A stretch of DNA of 64,000 nt from Rhodoblastus sp963748385. GTDB lineage: Bacteria; Pseudomonadota; Alphaproteobacteria; Rhizobiales; Beijerinckiaceae. The translations under genes were made by a program, and so were the position numbers. The stretch is taken from the NCBI GenBank assembly GCA_963748385.1, contig CAVVIQ010000013.1:1-64000 (forward strand). The letters run 5' to 3'. The notes below the pieces were generated by a model that was not told the DNA's origin, made no database searches, and saw only the letters and a program-made list of their open reading frames with translations. Of the stretch, positions 42,683 to 53,220 are shown one piece after another. The first letter of the stretch is position 1, and each line of letters begins with the position of its first letter.

Positions 42683-45600
42683 TCATTGGTCCTGCCCGGA
42701 TAGCTTCTGCTCCAGTTCCGCCGCTGCGGCGGGCGCCGGCTGGTTTCTTGGCCTTGCGCGATTCCTCGAATTTTTGCAGCACCGCGAAGAAGGACGGCAC
42801 GAACAGCACCGCGAGGCAGGTCGAGGCGATCATGCCGCTGAACACCGAAATGCCCAGCGAGCGCCGCGCATTGGCGCCGGCGCCGGTGGCGAGGACCAGC
42901 GGCAGGACGCCGAGGATGAAGGCGAAGGAGGTCATCAGGATCGGACGGAAGCGCAAGCGCGAGGCTTCCTTGGCGGCGTCGGGAATCGACATGCCCTTGA
43001 AGAGGCGGTTCTCCCGGGCGACCTCGACGATCAGGATGCCGTTCTTGGCGGACAGCGCGATCAGCAGCATCAGGCCGATCTGGGTATAGAGGTTGTTGGC
43101 GGCGCCCAGCGCGGTGAGCGCGATGACCGGGCCGAGCAGGGCGAGCGGCACGGCGGACAGAACGGCAAGCGGCAGGATCCAGCTCTCGTACTGGCCGGCG
43201 AGCACGAGATAGACCAGCAGCAGCGACAGGCCGAAGACATAATAGAGCTGGTTGCCGGTGATCTTCTCCTGATAGGACATCGCCGTCCATTCGAACGAAA
43301 CGTCGCTCGGCAGGATTTTCTTGGCGAGGGCCTCCATCGCGGCGAGCGCCTGGCCGGAGCTGAAGCCGCGCGCCGGCGCGCCGACGATGGTCGATGAGGG
43401 GTAGAGATTGTAGAGCGTGTCGAGCGCCGGGGCGGCCGCGGAGCCGAGATGGGCGACGGCGCCGACCGGAACCATATTGCCGTCCTCGCTGCGGACATAG
43501 AGGTTCAGCAGGTCTTCGGGATGCAGCCGGTATTGCGAATCCGCCTGGACATAGACCTGCAGGGAGAGGCCGAACTTGTTGAACTGGTTGACATAGGTCG
43601 AGCCGACATAGTCGGTCAGCGTCGAGAAGACGTCGCCGACCGACACGCGCAGGGTCTGGGCGCGGTCGCGGTCGACCGTCAGGGTCACGCGCGGCGCCTC
43701 GTTGCGGAAGGTCGTCAGCACATTCTGCAGCGACGGCTCCTTGGCCGCCGCCGCGACGATCTGGTCGGTCAGCTGGCCGAGCTTCCGGTAGTCGGTGCTG
43801 CCGCCGAGCAGTTCGATCTGCATCTGGAAACCGCCCGCGTTGCCGATGCCCTGGATCGCGGGCGGCGGCAACACGCGGGCCTGTCCGTCCGGCAGCTGGA
43901 GCAGGGCCTCCGAGAGTTTCTTGTAGATCGAGAGCAGATCCTGGTCCTTGGCCTTGAGCCGCTCGTCGAATGGCTTGAGCATGATCCAGGCGGCGCCGGC
44001 GTTGAACAGGTCGGCGCTGTTGTCCAGCAGCGACATGCCGGTCACGCTGATGACGCGATCGACGCCGGGGATTTTGCGGGCGATATCGGAGGTCTTCTGC
44101 AAGGCCTCGCTGGTGCGGCCCATCGAGGCGGCGTCGGGCAGTTGCAGCGCCACCAGCAGATAGCCCTGGTCGTCGATCGGGATGAAGGCGGTGGGAATGC
44201 GGGTCAGGCCCCAGACGCCGAGGCCGGAGACGATCAGGGCGACGATGACCATCAGCCCGCTGCGATGGACCATTTTGCCGATGAAATTGGCGTAGCCCGC
44301 CTCCATCGGATCGTAGACATGATTGAAGGCGCGGAAGACGAAATTGCGTTTTTCCGGCGGGACCGGCGTGCGCAGCCAGAGCGCGCATTGGGTCGGCTTG
44401 AGGGTCGCGGCGTTGATCGCGGAAATCAGCGCGGTGGCGGCGATGACCAAGGCGAATTGCGCGAACATGTTGCCGGTGAGGCCGGGCACGAAGGCGGCGG
44501 GCAGGAACACCGACATCAGCACCAGCGTGATGCCGACGACCGGGCCGAACAAGTCGTCCATCGCCTTGATCGCGGCCGGGACGCCGGGCAGGCCGCGTTC
44601 GATATATTTGGTGACGCCCTCGACGATGACGATGGCGTCGTCCACGACGATGCCGATCGCAAGCACGATGCCGAACAGCGTCGAGAGGTTGACCGTATAA
44701 CCGAGCGCCGCCATGGCGGCGAAGGCGCCGATGATCGTGACGGGGACGGTGGTCGCCGGGACCAGGGTCGCGCGGAAATTCTGCAGGAAGACCAGAATGA
44801 CGATCAGGACGAGGATGCCGGCCTCATAGAGCGTGCGATAGACCTCGGCGATCGAGTCCCTGACGAAGATCGTGGTGTCGTAGGGAATGGAATATTCCAG
44901 TCCTTCGGGGAAGCGCTTGGCCATCTGGTCCATCAGCGCCTTCACTTCCTTGCCGACCTGCAGCGAGTTGGAGTCAGGCGTCTGATAGATGGCTATGCCC
45001 GCCGCCGGCTTGCCGTTGAGGCGGAATTCCTGGGAATAGGTCTGGGAGCCGAGTTCGATCCGCGCCACGTCGCTGAGGTGGATCAGGCGGCCGCCCTGGG
45101 CGGTCTGGTCCTTGATGACGATGCTGCCGAATTCCTCGGGCTGGTCGAGGCGCGACTTGACGTCGATGGTGTACTGGAACTCGACGTCCTTGGGCGCGGG
45201 CGGCGTGCCGGTCTGCCCGGCGGCGATGTTCTGGTTCTGCTGGCGGATCGCGTTGATGACGTCCTTCGGCTCGAGATTGAAGCTCTGGAGCTTGCCGGGA
45301 TCCATCCAGATGCGCATGGCGTATTCGCCCGCGCCGATGACCCTGACGCTGCCGACGCCCGGCAGACGCGCGAGCGCGTCGACGACGTTGATCGTCGCGT
45401 AATTGCTCAGGAAGAGCGCGTCATATTTGTCGTTCGGAGAATCCAGCGTCACGAACTGAAGGATCGCGGTGTTCTTCTTCTGGACGTTGACGCCCTGCGC
45501 CTGGACCGGATAGGGCAGCGAGGCCAGGGCGAGCTGGACGCGGTTCTGCACCAGAACCTGGTCGATGTTCGGGTCGGTGCCGATCTCGAAAGTGATGGTC

Positions 45601-45873
45601 AGCGTATAGGTGCCGTCCGGCGCGCTGGTCGAACTCCATGTAGAGCATCTTGTCGACGCCGTTGACCTGGTTCTCGATCGGCAGCGCGATCGTGTTCAGC
45701 ACGGTCTGGGCGCTGGCGCCGGGATAGCTGGCCGTGACCTGAACCGTCGGCGGGACCACATTCGGATATTCGGAGACGGGCAGGCGGTAGAGAGCCACGG
45801 CGCCGATGACGACGAGCACGATCGCCAGCACATTGGCCAGAACCGGACGCTCGATGAAGAATTTGGATATCAT
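42683..45873 (-). CDS. RND efflux transporter, AcrB/MexB-type (two apparent frameshifts)
   Basis: This is the inner-membrane pump of a tripartite HAE1-type system. The N-terminus is canonical (MISKFFIERPVLANVLAIVL), the proton-relay Asp pair lies in GIVVDDAIVIVEG, and the C-terminal helices are intact. Two single-base insertions interrupt it. One is near 45632 (LYMEF becomes LYMESTSAPDGTYTLTITF when repaired). The other is near 42735-42742, after which KKP continues APAAAAELEQKLSGQDQ and stops at 42683. Repaired length is 1062 residues, normal for AcrB. The adaptor and outer-membrane genes precede it in one operon. Confidence 0.9.
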
Positions 45874-45894
45874 CGGCTTGATCCCTGCTCGGGC

Positions 45895-47076
45895 TTAGTT
45901 CGCTTCGGGCAATTTGGGCGTGACGGTCATGCCCGGCGAGGCGCGCCAGAGTTCGCCGACGACGACGCGGTCGTTGCGTTCGAGGCCGCTCGAAATCTCC
46001 TGAAACGAGCCGACGGTCTGGCCGAGCTGGACGTAACGCTTCTCGACGACATTGCTGTCGTTGACGATGAGGAGATAGCGCCCGCCCTGGTCCTCCTGCA
46101 AAGCCATCTGCGGGACGATGAGGGCGCTCGTCTGGATCTTGCCCATCGGCAGGCGGAGCTTGACGAACATGCCGGGCAGCAGGGCCCGCGTCGGATTGCG
46201 CATGATTCCGCGCAGATAGAGCGTGCCGGTGGCGGCATCGATCGACGGCGCGACATATTCCAGCGTCCCCTTGTGCGGGAAGCCGGTCTCGTCGGACAGG
46301 GCCGCCTCGACCGGAACCTTGTGCAGTTCGGCCAGCGTCAGCCGGCGCTGATCGAGATTGGCGCGGATCTGGAGCGCCTGCTGCGAGCTGATGTTGGCGA
46401 CGACATAGATCGGGTCGAGCTGGGTGATCTGGGCCAGGACTGCGGTCTGCGGATTGGCGCCGACCATATTGCCGACGTCGATCAGATGCTTGCTCATCTG
46501 GCCGTCGAAGGGCGCGCGCACTTCGGTGTAGCCGACGTTCAGCTCGGCGAGCGCGACCTGCGCCTGGGCGGCCTTGATATTGGCCTCGGCGGTCTGCTGT
46601 TCGAAAACCCAGTGATCCACTTCCACCTGGGAGGTCGCGTGCTGCCTGAGCAAGGCGGTGTAACGGCCGACTTCCAGTTTGGCGTGGTCGCGGGCGACCG
46701 TCGCGGCCTCGAGCTGGGCCTGCGCCTGCTGAAGCTGGGCCTTGTACTGGTCCTGCTGGATGACGAAGAGCAGATCGTTCTTGGCGACGATGGCGCCGTC
46801 CTCGAAATGGATCTGCTCGAGATAGCCGGGGACGCGCGCGACCAGGCCGACCTGATTGACCGCCGCCGCATTGCCGACGACCTCCAGAGTGTCGCTCACC
46901 GTCTCGATTTTCGGCGCCATGACCGGAATGGTCGGCGCCGCCGCCGGCGTCTGAGCCTGCGCCAGGGCGGAAGGGGCCGTCGCCGCGCCGAGCAGGGCGA
47001 GGGCGGCGGCGATCTGGAGCGGTCGGAGCCCGCGCCGCGCGGAGATACGGAAAATTTCTTTCATCGCGATCACCAT
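45895..47076 (-). CDS. RND efflux periplasmic adaptor (membrane fusion protein)
   Basis: The 393-residue protein has an N-terminal signal sequence, then the barrel-sandwich halves (VVGNAAAVNQVGLVARVPGYLEQ and YTEVRAPFDGQM), an alpha-helical hairpin rich in Gln and Ala between them, and beta-barrel and membrane-proximal domains (MRNPTRALLPGMFVKLR). It links the AcrB-like pump to the outer-membrane channel. ATG 47076 has GAGG eight bases upstream and overlaps the stop of the outer-membrane factor gene by seven bases; ATG 47064 is a second possibility. The next gene starts 21 bp downstream. Confidence 0.93.
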   Translation of the reverse strand: MVIAMKEIFRISARRGLRPLQIAAALALLGAATAPSALAQAQTPAAAPTIPVMAPKIETVSDTLEVVGNAAAVNQVGLVARVPGYLEQIHFEDGAIVAKNDLLFVIQQDQYKAQLQQAQAQLEAATVARDHAKLEVGRYTALLRQHATSQVEVDHWVFEQQTAEANIKAAQAQVALAELNVGYTEVRAPFDGQMSKHLIDVGNMVGANPQTAVLAQITQLDPIYVVANISSQQALQIRANLDQRRLTLAELHKVPVEAALSDETGFPHKGTLEYVAPSIDAATGTLYLRGIMRNPTRALLPGMFVKLRLPMGKIQTSALIVPQMALQEDQGGRYLLIVNDSNVVEKRYVQLGQTVGSFQEISSGLERNDRVVVGELWRASPGMTVTPKLPEAN

Positions 47077-48722
47077 TGCGGCGGCCTCACAGTCGGTCCG
47101 AGGTCAGACGGGCCGGGGAGCCCGGGCGTCGCCGGCGCTTTCTGGCCGGCGGGCGGGAGCAGTTCGCCCCAGTTGGTGCGGGCGCGCATCTCGTCGCGGA
47201 CCGAATCGGGGACGAAATCCCGTCCCCACCGGATTTGCCAGCCGCCGCCGAGCGCGCGATAGGCCGTGGTCAGGCTGACCGAGACATTGCCTTCGGCCGC
47301 GACCAGATTGTTCTGCGCCGTGTAAAGATTCTGCTCGGCGGTCAGCACCGTGGTGAAGTCGCGCGAGCCGAGCTGATACTGGGCGAGCGCGACGGTCAGG
47401 GCGTTGCTGGCCGCCGCGACGCTCTGTCTGAGATAGCCGACCTGCCGGCGTCCCTGGACGAAGCCGCTGAGGCCGTCCTCGACCTCGCGCTGCGCGCCGA
47501 GAACGGTGTTCTTGTAATTGATGAGCAGCGCCTGCAGCTCGGCGTCCTGGGCGCGAACATTATTGGTGATCTGCCCATAATTGAGGATCGGCCAGCTGAA
47601 CGACGGTCCGAAAGCGAAGGCGATGCTCGGCGCGGTGAAAAGCTTGCTCAGACTGCTGCCGTTGGTCGAGCTGGCCACGGTGCCAAGCACGCCGCCCAGC
47701 GAGAAGGCGGGATAGAGATCGGCTTCGGCCATGCCCACTTGCGCGCTCTGCGCCACGGCTTTCAGCTCCGCCGCGCGCACGTCGGGGCGCCGCCGCAGCA
47801 ATTCCGCCGGGATGCCGACCGCGACCGTCGCGGGCGGCGAGGGAATGCCGCGCGAATGGGTAAGCAACGGGTCGATGGTCTCCGGCGGCTCGCCGAGCAG
47901 GACCCGCAGGGCGTTCTCCTGCTGTTGCATTTGCGCCGTATATTGGGGAATCGCGGCCTCGGTCTGGGCGAGCACGTTCTGGGCCTGGAAGACGTCGAGC
48001 TCGGAAGTCGCGCCGCCCTTGAAGCGCGCTTTGGCGATTTGCAGCGCCTCCCTCTGCCTGACGACATTGGCCCGCGCGATGGCGATCTGGGCCTGCGACG
48101 TGCGAATGCCGATGTAATCATTGGCGACGTCGCCGATCAGGGTGACCAGGACGTCGTCGTAGCTGGCGATCGAGGCGAGATAGGACGCGTCGGCGGATTC
48201 GACGCCGTGGCGGAACTTGCCCCACAGGTCGATCTCCCAGGCGACCTCGCCGCCGAGATTGACGTGCCAGAAGTTCTTGGCGAGCACATTGTTGGGGTTG
48301 GTCGACGAGTCGGTGCGCGACGGCTGGACATAGGGCGCGCTTCCGTCGAGCTGCTGGGCCTGTGGATAGACCTCGCCGATCGCCTGGCCCAGGATCGCCC
48401 GCGCCTTGAGCACGCGGGTTCCAGCCTCCATCAGCGTCAGGTTCTGGTCATAGGCGATTTCGACCAGGCGGTTGAGCGTCGGATCGCGGAACGCCGTCCA
48501 CCAGTTACGATAGTCCTCGCGGCTGGTCTTGATCGCGGGGCTGCGCGACTCGCGCCATTTGAGGCCCAGCGGCGCGTCAGGGGCGACGAATTTCGGGCCG
48601 ACCGAACAAGCCGCGAGCGGCGCAAGAAGAGCCAGGGCGGAAAGTCGTACAGGCCGCCGCGCCGGCGACGCGCCGGATTTGCGGCGCGTGGGCCGGGACA
48701 TGCCGCGATCCTGGTTCATCAA
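47070..48722 (-). CDS. RND efflux outer-membrane lipoprotein (NodT/OprM family)
   Basis: The 550-residue protein has a lipoprotein signal with lipobox LAAC (Cys39), followed by SVGPKFVAPDAP, the usual mature start of NodT/OprM channels. Two repeated OEP domains follow, with long helices (NVVRQREALQIAKARFKGG, NALTVALAQYQLGSRDFTTVLTAEQNLY). It forms the trimeric outer-membrane exit duct. It is the first gene of the operon, an order less usual than adaptor-pump-channel. Several close starts are possible (48722, 48719, 48701). The C-terminus is Pro/Gly-rich. Confidence 0.93.
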   Translation of the reverse strand: MMNQDRGMSRPTRRKSGASPARRPVRLSALALLAPLAACSVGPKFVAPDAPLGLKWRESRSPAIKTSREDYRNWWTAFRDPTLNRLVEIAYDQNLTLMEAGTRVLKARAILGQAIGEVYPQAQQLDGSAPYVQPSRTDSSTNPNNVLAKNFWHVNLGGEVAWEIDLWGKFRHGVESADASYLASIASYDDVLVTLIGDVANDYIGIRTSQAQIAIARANVVRQREALQIAKARFKGGATSELDVFQAQNVLAQTEAAIPQYTAQMQQQENALRVLLGEPPETIDPLLTHSRGIPSPPATVAVGIPAELLRRRPDVRAAELKAVAQSAQVGMAEADLYPAFSLGGVLGTVASSTNGSSLSKLFTAPSIAFAFGPSFSWPILNYGQITNNVRAQDAELQALLINYKNTVLGAQREVEDGLSGFVQGRRQVGYLRQSVAAASNALTVALAQYQLGSRDFTTVLTAEQNLYTAQNNLVAAEGNVSVSLTTAYRALGGGWQIRWGRDFVPDSVRDEMRARTNWGELLPPAGQKAPATPGLPGPSDLGPTVRPPQW

Positions 48723-48740
48723 ACATCCTGTTCGGCGGTG

Positions 48741-48755
48741 TTTACCGCGCGTTAA
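48741..48755. promoter_or_regulatory. TTTA-N7-TTAA motif upstream of the efflux operon
   Basis: TTTA (48741-48744), seven bases, TTAA (48752-48755) lies 19 bp before the efflux operon start and is one mismatch from the CtrA core. The remaining 48756-48981 interval to the divergent SulP gene shows no gene. Chance occurrence is quite possible. Confidence 0.2.
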
Positions 48756-48981
48756 TCAAGCGGCGCAAAAATGCCATGATTCCTTCAGGATGCTATTTTC
48801 CGCCGGTCGGACGATCAAGCGGACGTTTATGCTTGCGCCCGTTTCTGGCGCAGCGTGGCATTGCCGCCACAGGCGTTTCTGTTCGTGGCCAAAAACAACG
48901 CCTTACCCGGCGGCGCGGCTGGAGGCCCCAGCAAATCGAAAACTCCGCGCGGGCGGAGCAAACCGTGAGGGGCGGCGACGA

Positions 48982-50646
48982 ATGGGAGTCAGGATTCTCG
49001 GCGGCGTCCTGCCGTTCAAGGCGCGCGACGCGCTGCGCGACGCGGGCGCCGGCCTGGCCCTGGCCTCGATGAACGCGCCGCAGGTGTTGGGCTATACGCG
49101 CATCGCCGGCACGCCGGTGGTCACCGGGCTCTATACGGTTCTGCTGCCGCTGGTCGGCTTCGCCCTGTTCGGCTCGTCGCGCCATCTGGTGGTCGCCGCC
49201 GATTCGGCCACCGCCGCGATCTTCTCCAGCGCCCTGTCGCGGATGGCGCCGCTGGCGAGCGAGAAATACATGGCGCTGGTCGGCATGCTGACGCTGCTGA
49301 CGGCGGCGCTGCTGCTGTTCGCGCGCATTTTCAAGCTGGGCTTTCTCGCGGATTTCCTGTCGCGCACGGCTCTGGTCGGCTTCCTGACCGGCGTCGGCGT
49401 CCAGGTCGGCGTCGCCATGGCGCCCGACATGATCGGCGTGACGGCCGGATCGCATCGCACCGTCGTCCAGTTCTGGGAAGTGCTGAGTGGGCTGCCGCAT
49501 CTCAATTCTTCGGACCTCGGCCTTTCGACGCTGGTCGTCGGCGCGATCCTCCTCGGCAAGCGCTTCTTCCCCCATTTCCCGACCGCGATGGTGGTCGTCT
49601 TCGGCATGATCGCGGCAAGCGCGGCTTTCGATTTCGCCGGCCATGGCGTGGCGGTGATCGGCAAGGTGCCGGGCGGCCTGCCGCCCCTGCGCTGGCCTGA
49701 CGTCACCTGGGAGGAGACTCTCGCGCTCCTGCCGGTCGCCGCTTCCTGTTTCGTGATGATCATCGCCCAGAGCGCGGCGACTTCGCGCGTCTACGCCCTG
49801 CGCCACAACGAGCGCGTCGACGAGAACGCCGACATTCTCGGGCTCGCGGCGGCCAACGCCGGCGCCGCGCTCACCGGCGCCTTCGTCGTCAACGGCAGTC
49901 CGACCCAAACCGCCATGGCCGACAACGCCGGGGCGCGCAGCCAGGTCGCGCAACTGACCTTCGCCGCCATCGTCGTCGTGGTCCTCGTGGCGCTGACCGG
50001 GCCGTTGCAATATCTGCCCCATTGCGTGCTGGCGAGCATCGTCTTCACCATCGCCGTCGGCATGGTCGACATCAAGGGGCTGAAGGCGATCCTCGCCGAA
50101 AGCCGGGGCGAATTCCGTCTCGCCATGCTCACCGCCGCGGCCGTTCCCGGCATTGGGGTGGAGCAGGGCATCCTGCTGGCGATCATCCTGTCGCTGGTTC
50201 GCCATGTGCGCCATTCCTACCGGCCGCATATTTCGATCCTCGCGCCGAACCCTCTCGGGCGTTGGGAGCCGACGCCCTCGAAGATCGGGCTGGAGACGGC
50301 GCCCGGGCTGATCGTCTATCGTTTCGGGGCCGACCTGTTTTACGCCAACGCCGACCGTTTCGCCGACGAGGCGCGCGAACTCGTCGCCAAGGCGCCGTCG
50401 CCGGTCCGTCATTTCGTCATCGACGCCGGCGCGATGACCGCGGTCGATTTCTCCGCCGCCCAGACCTTGCGCGATCTGCTCGCCGAATTGCGGCGGGCGG
50501 GGGTTGACGTCGTCATCGGCCGCGTCAGCGCCAGCTTGCGCGACGAATTGGCGCGTCACGGGGTCGTCGCCGCGGTGGGCGCGGAGAACATATTTCCGAC
50601 GCTGCATCAGGCCCTGGCGGCCGCCGGCGTGACGACGGCGGGTTAA
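48982..50646 (+). CDS. SulP-family anion transporter with STAS domain
   Basis: The 554-residue protein has the SulP membrane core: ALASMNAPQVLGYTRIAGTPVVTGLYT, SSRHLVVAADSATAA, and GAFVVNGSPTQTAMADNAGARSQ. A cytoplasmic STAS domain follows from about residue 430 (GLIVYRFGADLFYANADRF; VIDAGAMTAVDFSAAQTL). The family carries sulfate, bicarbonate or dicarboxylates; substrate is not predictable. ATG 48982 has a GAGGGGCGG ribosome binding site; the longer open frame upstream is a shadow of the efflux operon. It converges with a nucleoside transporter gene after six bases. Confidence 0.9.
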   Translation: MGVRILGGVLPFKARDALRDAGAGLALASMNAPQVLGYTRIAGTPVVTGLYTVLLPLVGFALFGSSRHLVVAADSATAAIFSSALSRMAPLASEKYMALVGMLTLLTAALLLFARIFKLGFLADFLSRTALVGFLTGVGVQVGVAMAPDMIGVTAGSHRTVVQFWEVLSGLPHLNSSDLGLSTLVVGAILLGKRFFPHFPTAMVVVFGMIAASAAFDFAGHGVAVIGKVPGGLPPLRWPDVTWEETLALLPVAASCFVMIIAQSAATSRVYALRHNERVDENADILGLAAANAGAALTGAFVVNGSPTQTAMADNAGARSQVAQLTFAAIVVVVLVALTGPLQYLPHCVLASIVFTIAVGMVDIKGLKAILAESRGEFRLAMLTAAAVPGIGVEQGILLAIILSLVRHVRHSYRPHISILAPNPLGRWEPTPSKIGLETAPGLIVYRFGADLFYANADRFADEARELVAKAPSPVRHFVIDAGAMTAVDFSAAQTLRDLLAELRRAGVDVVIGRVSASLRDELARHGVVAAVGAENIFPTLHQALAAAGVTTAG

Positions 50647-50652
50647 AGCGCT

Positions 50653-51900
50653 CTACGTCAGCGCGCCGACCGTCGCGCCGCCCATCAGCGAGGCGAGCGT
50701 GCCGGCGGCGAGCGCGCGGAAGCCGAGCGCGATGACGTCGTGCTTGCGCTCGGGCGCCATGGCGCTCAGGCCGCCGACAAGAATCCCGACCGAGCCGAAA
50801 TTGGCGAAGCCGCAGAGCGCGTACAGCAGGATCAGGCGCGAGCGCGGGCTGAGCGCGTCCGCCGGGGTCGCGGCGAGATCGACATAGGCGATGAATTCGT
50901 TGAGCGTGGTTTTCACCCCCAGCAGCCGCGCCGCCGTGTCGAGATCCGGCGCGTCGATCCCGATCAGGAAGGCGAGCGGCCGGAAAATCCATGCGAAAAT
51001 ACGTTGCAGGCTGAGCGGCGCGCCCCAAAAGTCCGGCAAGGCGGCGAGCATGGAATTGACCAGCGCCGCCAGCGCCAGCAGCACGATCAGATGGGCCAGC
51101 ACATTGATCAGGATGGTCACGCCGTCGCCCGTTCCGCGCGCCAGCGCTTCCAGCGCGTTGCGCGGCGGGTCCTCGACGACGATCGGCGCGTCGCCTTCCG
51201 CGCGCGGCGCGAAGGGCACGAGAATGGCGGCGACCGCGATCGCCGCCGGGGCCGAGATCAAGGCGGCGGTCAGCACATGCCGGAAGGCGTCGGGAACGAC
51301 CGCGCCGAGGATATGGCCATAGATCGCCATGACCGAGCCGGCGACGCCCGCCATGCCGGCGCTCATCAGCGCAAAGAGTTCGCCGCGCTGCATCTGCGCG
51401 AGATAGGGGCGGATCAGGATCGGCGATTCGACCATGCCGACGAAAAAATTCACCGCCGCGCCCGTGCCGAGCGCGCCGCCGATTCCGACGGCGCGGCGCA
51501 GGACGAAAGCCATGCCGGCGACGATTTTCTGCATGATTCCCCAATGAAACATCAGGGACGACAAGGCGGCGATGACCAGGATGAGCGGAAAGACCTGAAA
51601 GGCCAGGACGAGGCTGGAGCCCTGGCCATTGGGCGTGAAAGGCAGGGGCGCGCCGCCGAGATAGCCGAAGACGAAACTGGTTCCCGCCTCGCTGGCGCGG
51701 TCGAGAGCGCCCACTCCGGCGGCGAGCGTCGCCATGAAGGCGCCGGCCGGGGGGAATTTCAGCAGCAGGACGGCGAGCGCGACTTGCAGGCCAAGTCCGG
51801 CGACGACCACCCGCCAGGGAATGGCGCGGCGGTTCTCGCTGAACAGAAAGGCGACGCCGAGCAGACAGGCGAGGCCGAAAATTCCTTGCAGGAGATGCAT
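50653..51900 (-). CDS. nupC: Concentrative nucleoside transporter (NupC/CNT family)
   Basis: The 415-residue protein has CNT landmarks: FVFGYLGG, FQVFPLILVIAALSSLMFHWG, TGAAVNFFVGMVESPILIRPYL, MSAGMAGVAGSVMAIYG, KTTLNEFIAYV and a C-terminal CGFANFGSVGILVGGLSAM. The Glu in VESP and the ANFGS segment line the nucleoside and sodium/proton site. It imports nucleosides. ATG 51900 follows a ribosome binding site-like stretch, and MHLLQGIFGLACLLG is the usual N-terminus. It is transcribed after chrA with a 17-bp gap, so they may share a message. Confidence 0.94.
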   Translation of the reverse strand: MHLLQGIFGLACLLGVAFLFSENRRAIPWRVVVAGLGLQVALAVLLLKFPPAGAFMATLAAGVGALDRASEAGTSFVFGYLGGAPLPFTPNGQGSSLVLAFQVFPLILVIAALSSLMFHWGIMQKIVAGMAFVLRRAVGIGGALGTGAAVNFFVGMVESPILIRPYLAQMQRGELFALMSAGMAGVAGSVMAIYGHILGAVVPDAFRHVLTAALISAPAAIAVAAILVPFAPRAEGDAPIVVEDPPRNALEALARGTGDGVTILINVLAHLIVLLALAALVNSMLAALPDFWGAPLSLQRIFAWIFRPLAFLIGIDAPDLDTAARLLGVKTTLNEFIAYVDLAATPADALSPRSRLILLYALCGFANFGSVGILVGGLSAMAPERKHDVIALGFRALAAGTLASLMGGATVGALT

Positions 51901-51917
51901 GTCGGGATCCAAAACCT

Positions 51918-53100
51918 TCAGACGGACGCCGCCAGGGCGCCCACAACCACCACGGCCCAGGGCGGGACTTTCCAGGTCGCAAGCAACAGAAAGGCCAGAA
52001 CAGCCAGAGCGAAATCGCGCGGCGTGAAAATCGCGCTGGTCCAGACCGGATTGTAAAGCGCGGCGAGCAGGAGGCCGACGACGGCGGCGTTGACGCCCTT
52101 GAGCGCGGATTGCAGGTCGGCGCGATGGCGCAAGGCGTCCCAGAACGGCAGGGCCGCGGTCAAGAGCAGGAAGGACGGCAGATAGATGGCGACGAGACAC
52201 AGAAGCCCGCCGAGCCAACCGTTCGGAGCGTCCTTCATCGCGGCTCCCAGATAAGCGGCGAAGGCGAAGAGCGGGCCGGGAACCGCCTGCGCGGCGCCAT
52301 AGCCGGCAAGAAAGGCGTCATTGCCGATCCAGCCTTGGGGAACCACCGCCTGTTGCAGCAAGGGCAGCACGACATGGCCGCCGCCGAACACTAGCGAGCC
52401 GGAGCGGAAGAAACTGGCGAACAAAGCGAGCGCGTGGCTCGAGGTCGCGTCCGCCAGCAGGGGGAGTCCGATCAGCAGCAGAACGAAACACGCTGCGGCG
52501 GCGGCCGCATGGGCGCGGCTGATCGGAATGAGGAGCGGCGCGTGCGGGCCGTTGGCGACGGAGGGCAAAAAACGCCAGCCGATGAGGCCGCCGGCGATGA
52601 TGGCGCCGATCTGGCCGGCGGCCGATGGAACGGCCAGGGTCAGGACGGCGGCGGCGGCGGCGAGGCTCGCGCGCTCGCGGTCGGGGCAAAGATTTTTCGC
52701 CATGCCCCAGACGGCCTGCGCGACCACGGCGACGGCGACGATCTTCAGCCCGTGCAGCCAGCCGACGTGGGCGATGTCGCCGAGTCCGGCCAAGGCCATA
52801 GGCGAAAAGGATCAGCGCCAGCGCCGAAGGCAGGGTGAAGCCGGCCCAGGCGGCCAGGCCGCCGCAAAGACCGGCGCGCGACACGCCAAGGACGATGCCG
52901 ACCTGACTGCTCGCCGGACCGGGGAGGAACTGGCACAGCGCGACAATGTCGGCATAGGCTTTTTCATCGAGCCATTTCCGGCGCCGGACCAATTCGTCGC
53001 GAAAATAGGAAAGATGCGCCACCGGCCCGCCGAAACTCGTCAGGCCGAGACGCAGGAAGACCGGGAACACCTCGAAACAGGCGGGTCTTTCTTTTTTCAC
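51918..53100 (-). CDS. chrA: Chromate transporter ChrA, frameshifted
   Basis: Two frames together give a full-length bidomain CHR transporter of about 393 residues. The first half begins at GTG 53100 (VKKERPACFEVF) and has FLRLGLTSFGGPVAHLSYFRDE and QFLPGPASSQVGI. At AA 52792-52793 one extra base breaks the frame; without it LFAYGLAGLGDIAHVGWLHG reads through. The second half repeats the motif (FFRSGSLVFGGGHVVLPLL) and QAVPGPLFAFAAYLG. It exports chromate, or serves as a related anion carrier, in the inner membrane. Confidence 0.88.
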
Positions 53101-53220
53101 GGGGCGCGTTTCCCGGCCGATCGGGCGACGATCATGGCCCGGGCGCGAAAAGAGCGCAAATCGACGCGGAATTTCTTGCGGCGTCTTGCGGATGGCGCGC
53201 CGCGCAGCCAGAATTCGTCG

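Noticed and set aside
43449..45665. 738-codon forward frame opposite the acrB-like gene
   Set aside because: Asp/Glu/Arg-rich shadow of the efflux pump gene; no domains.
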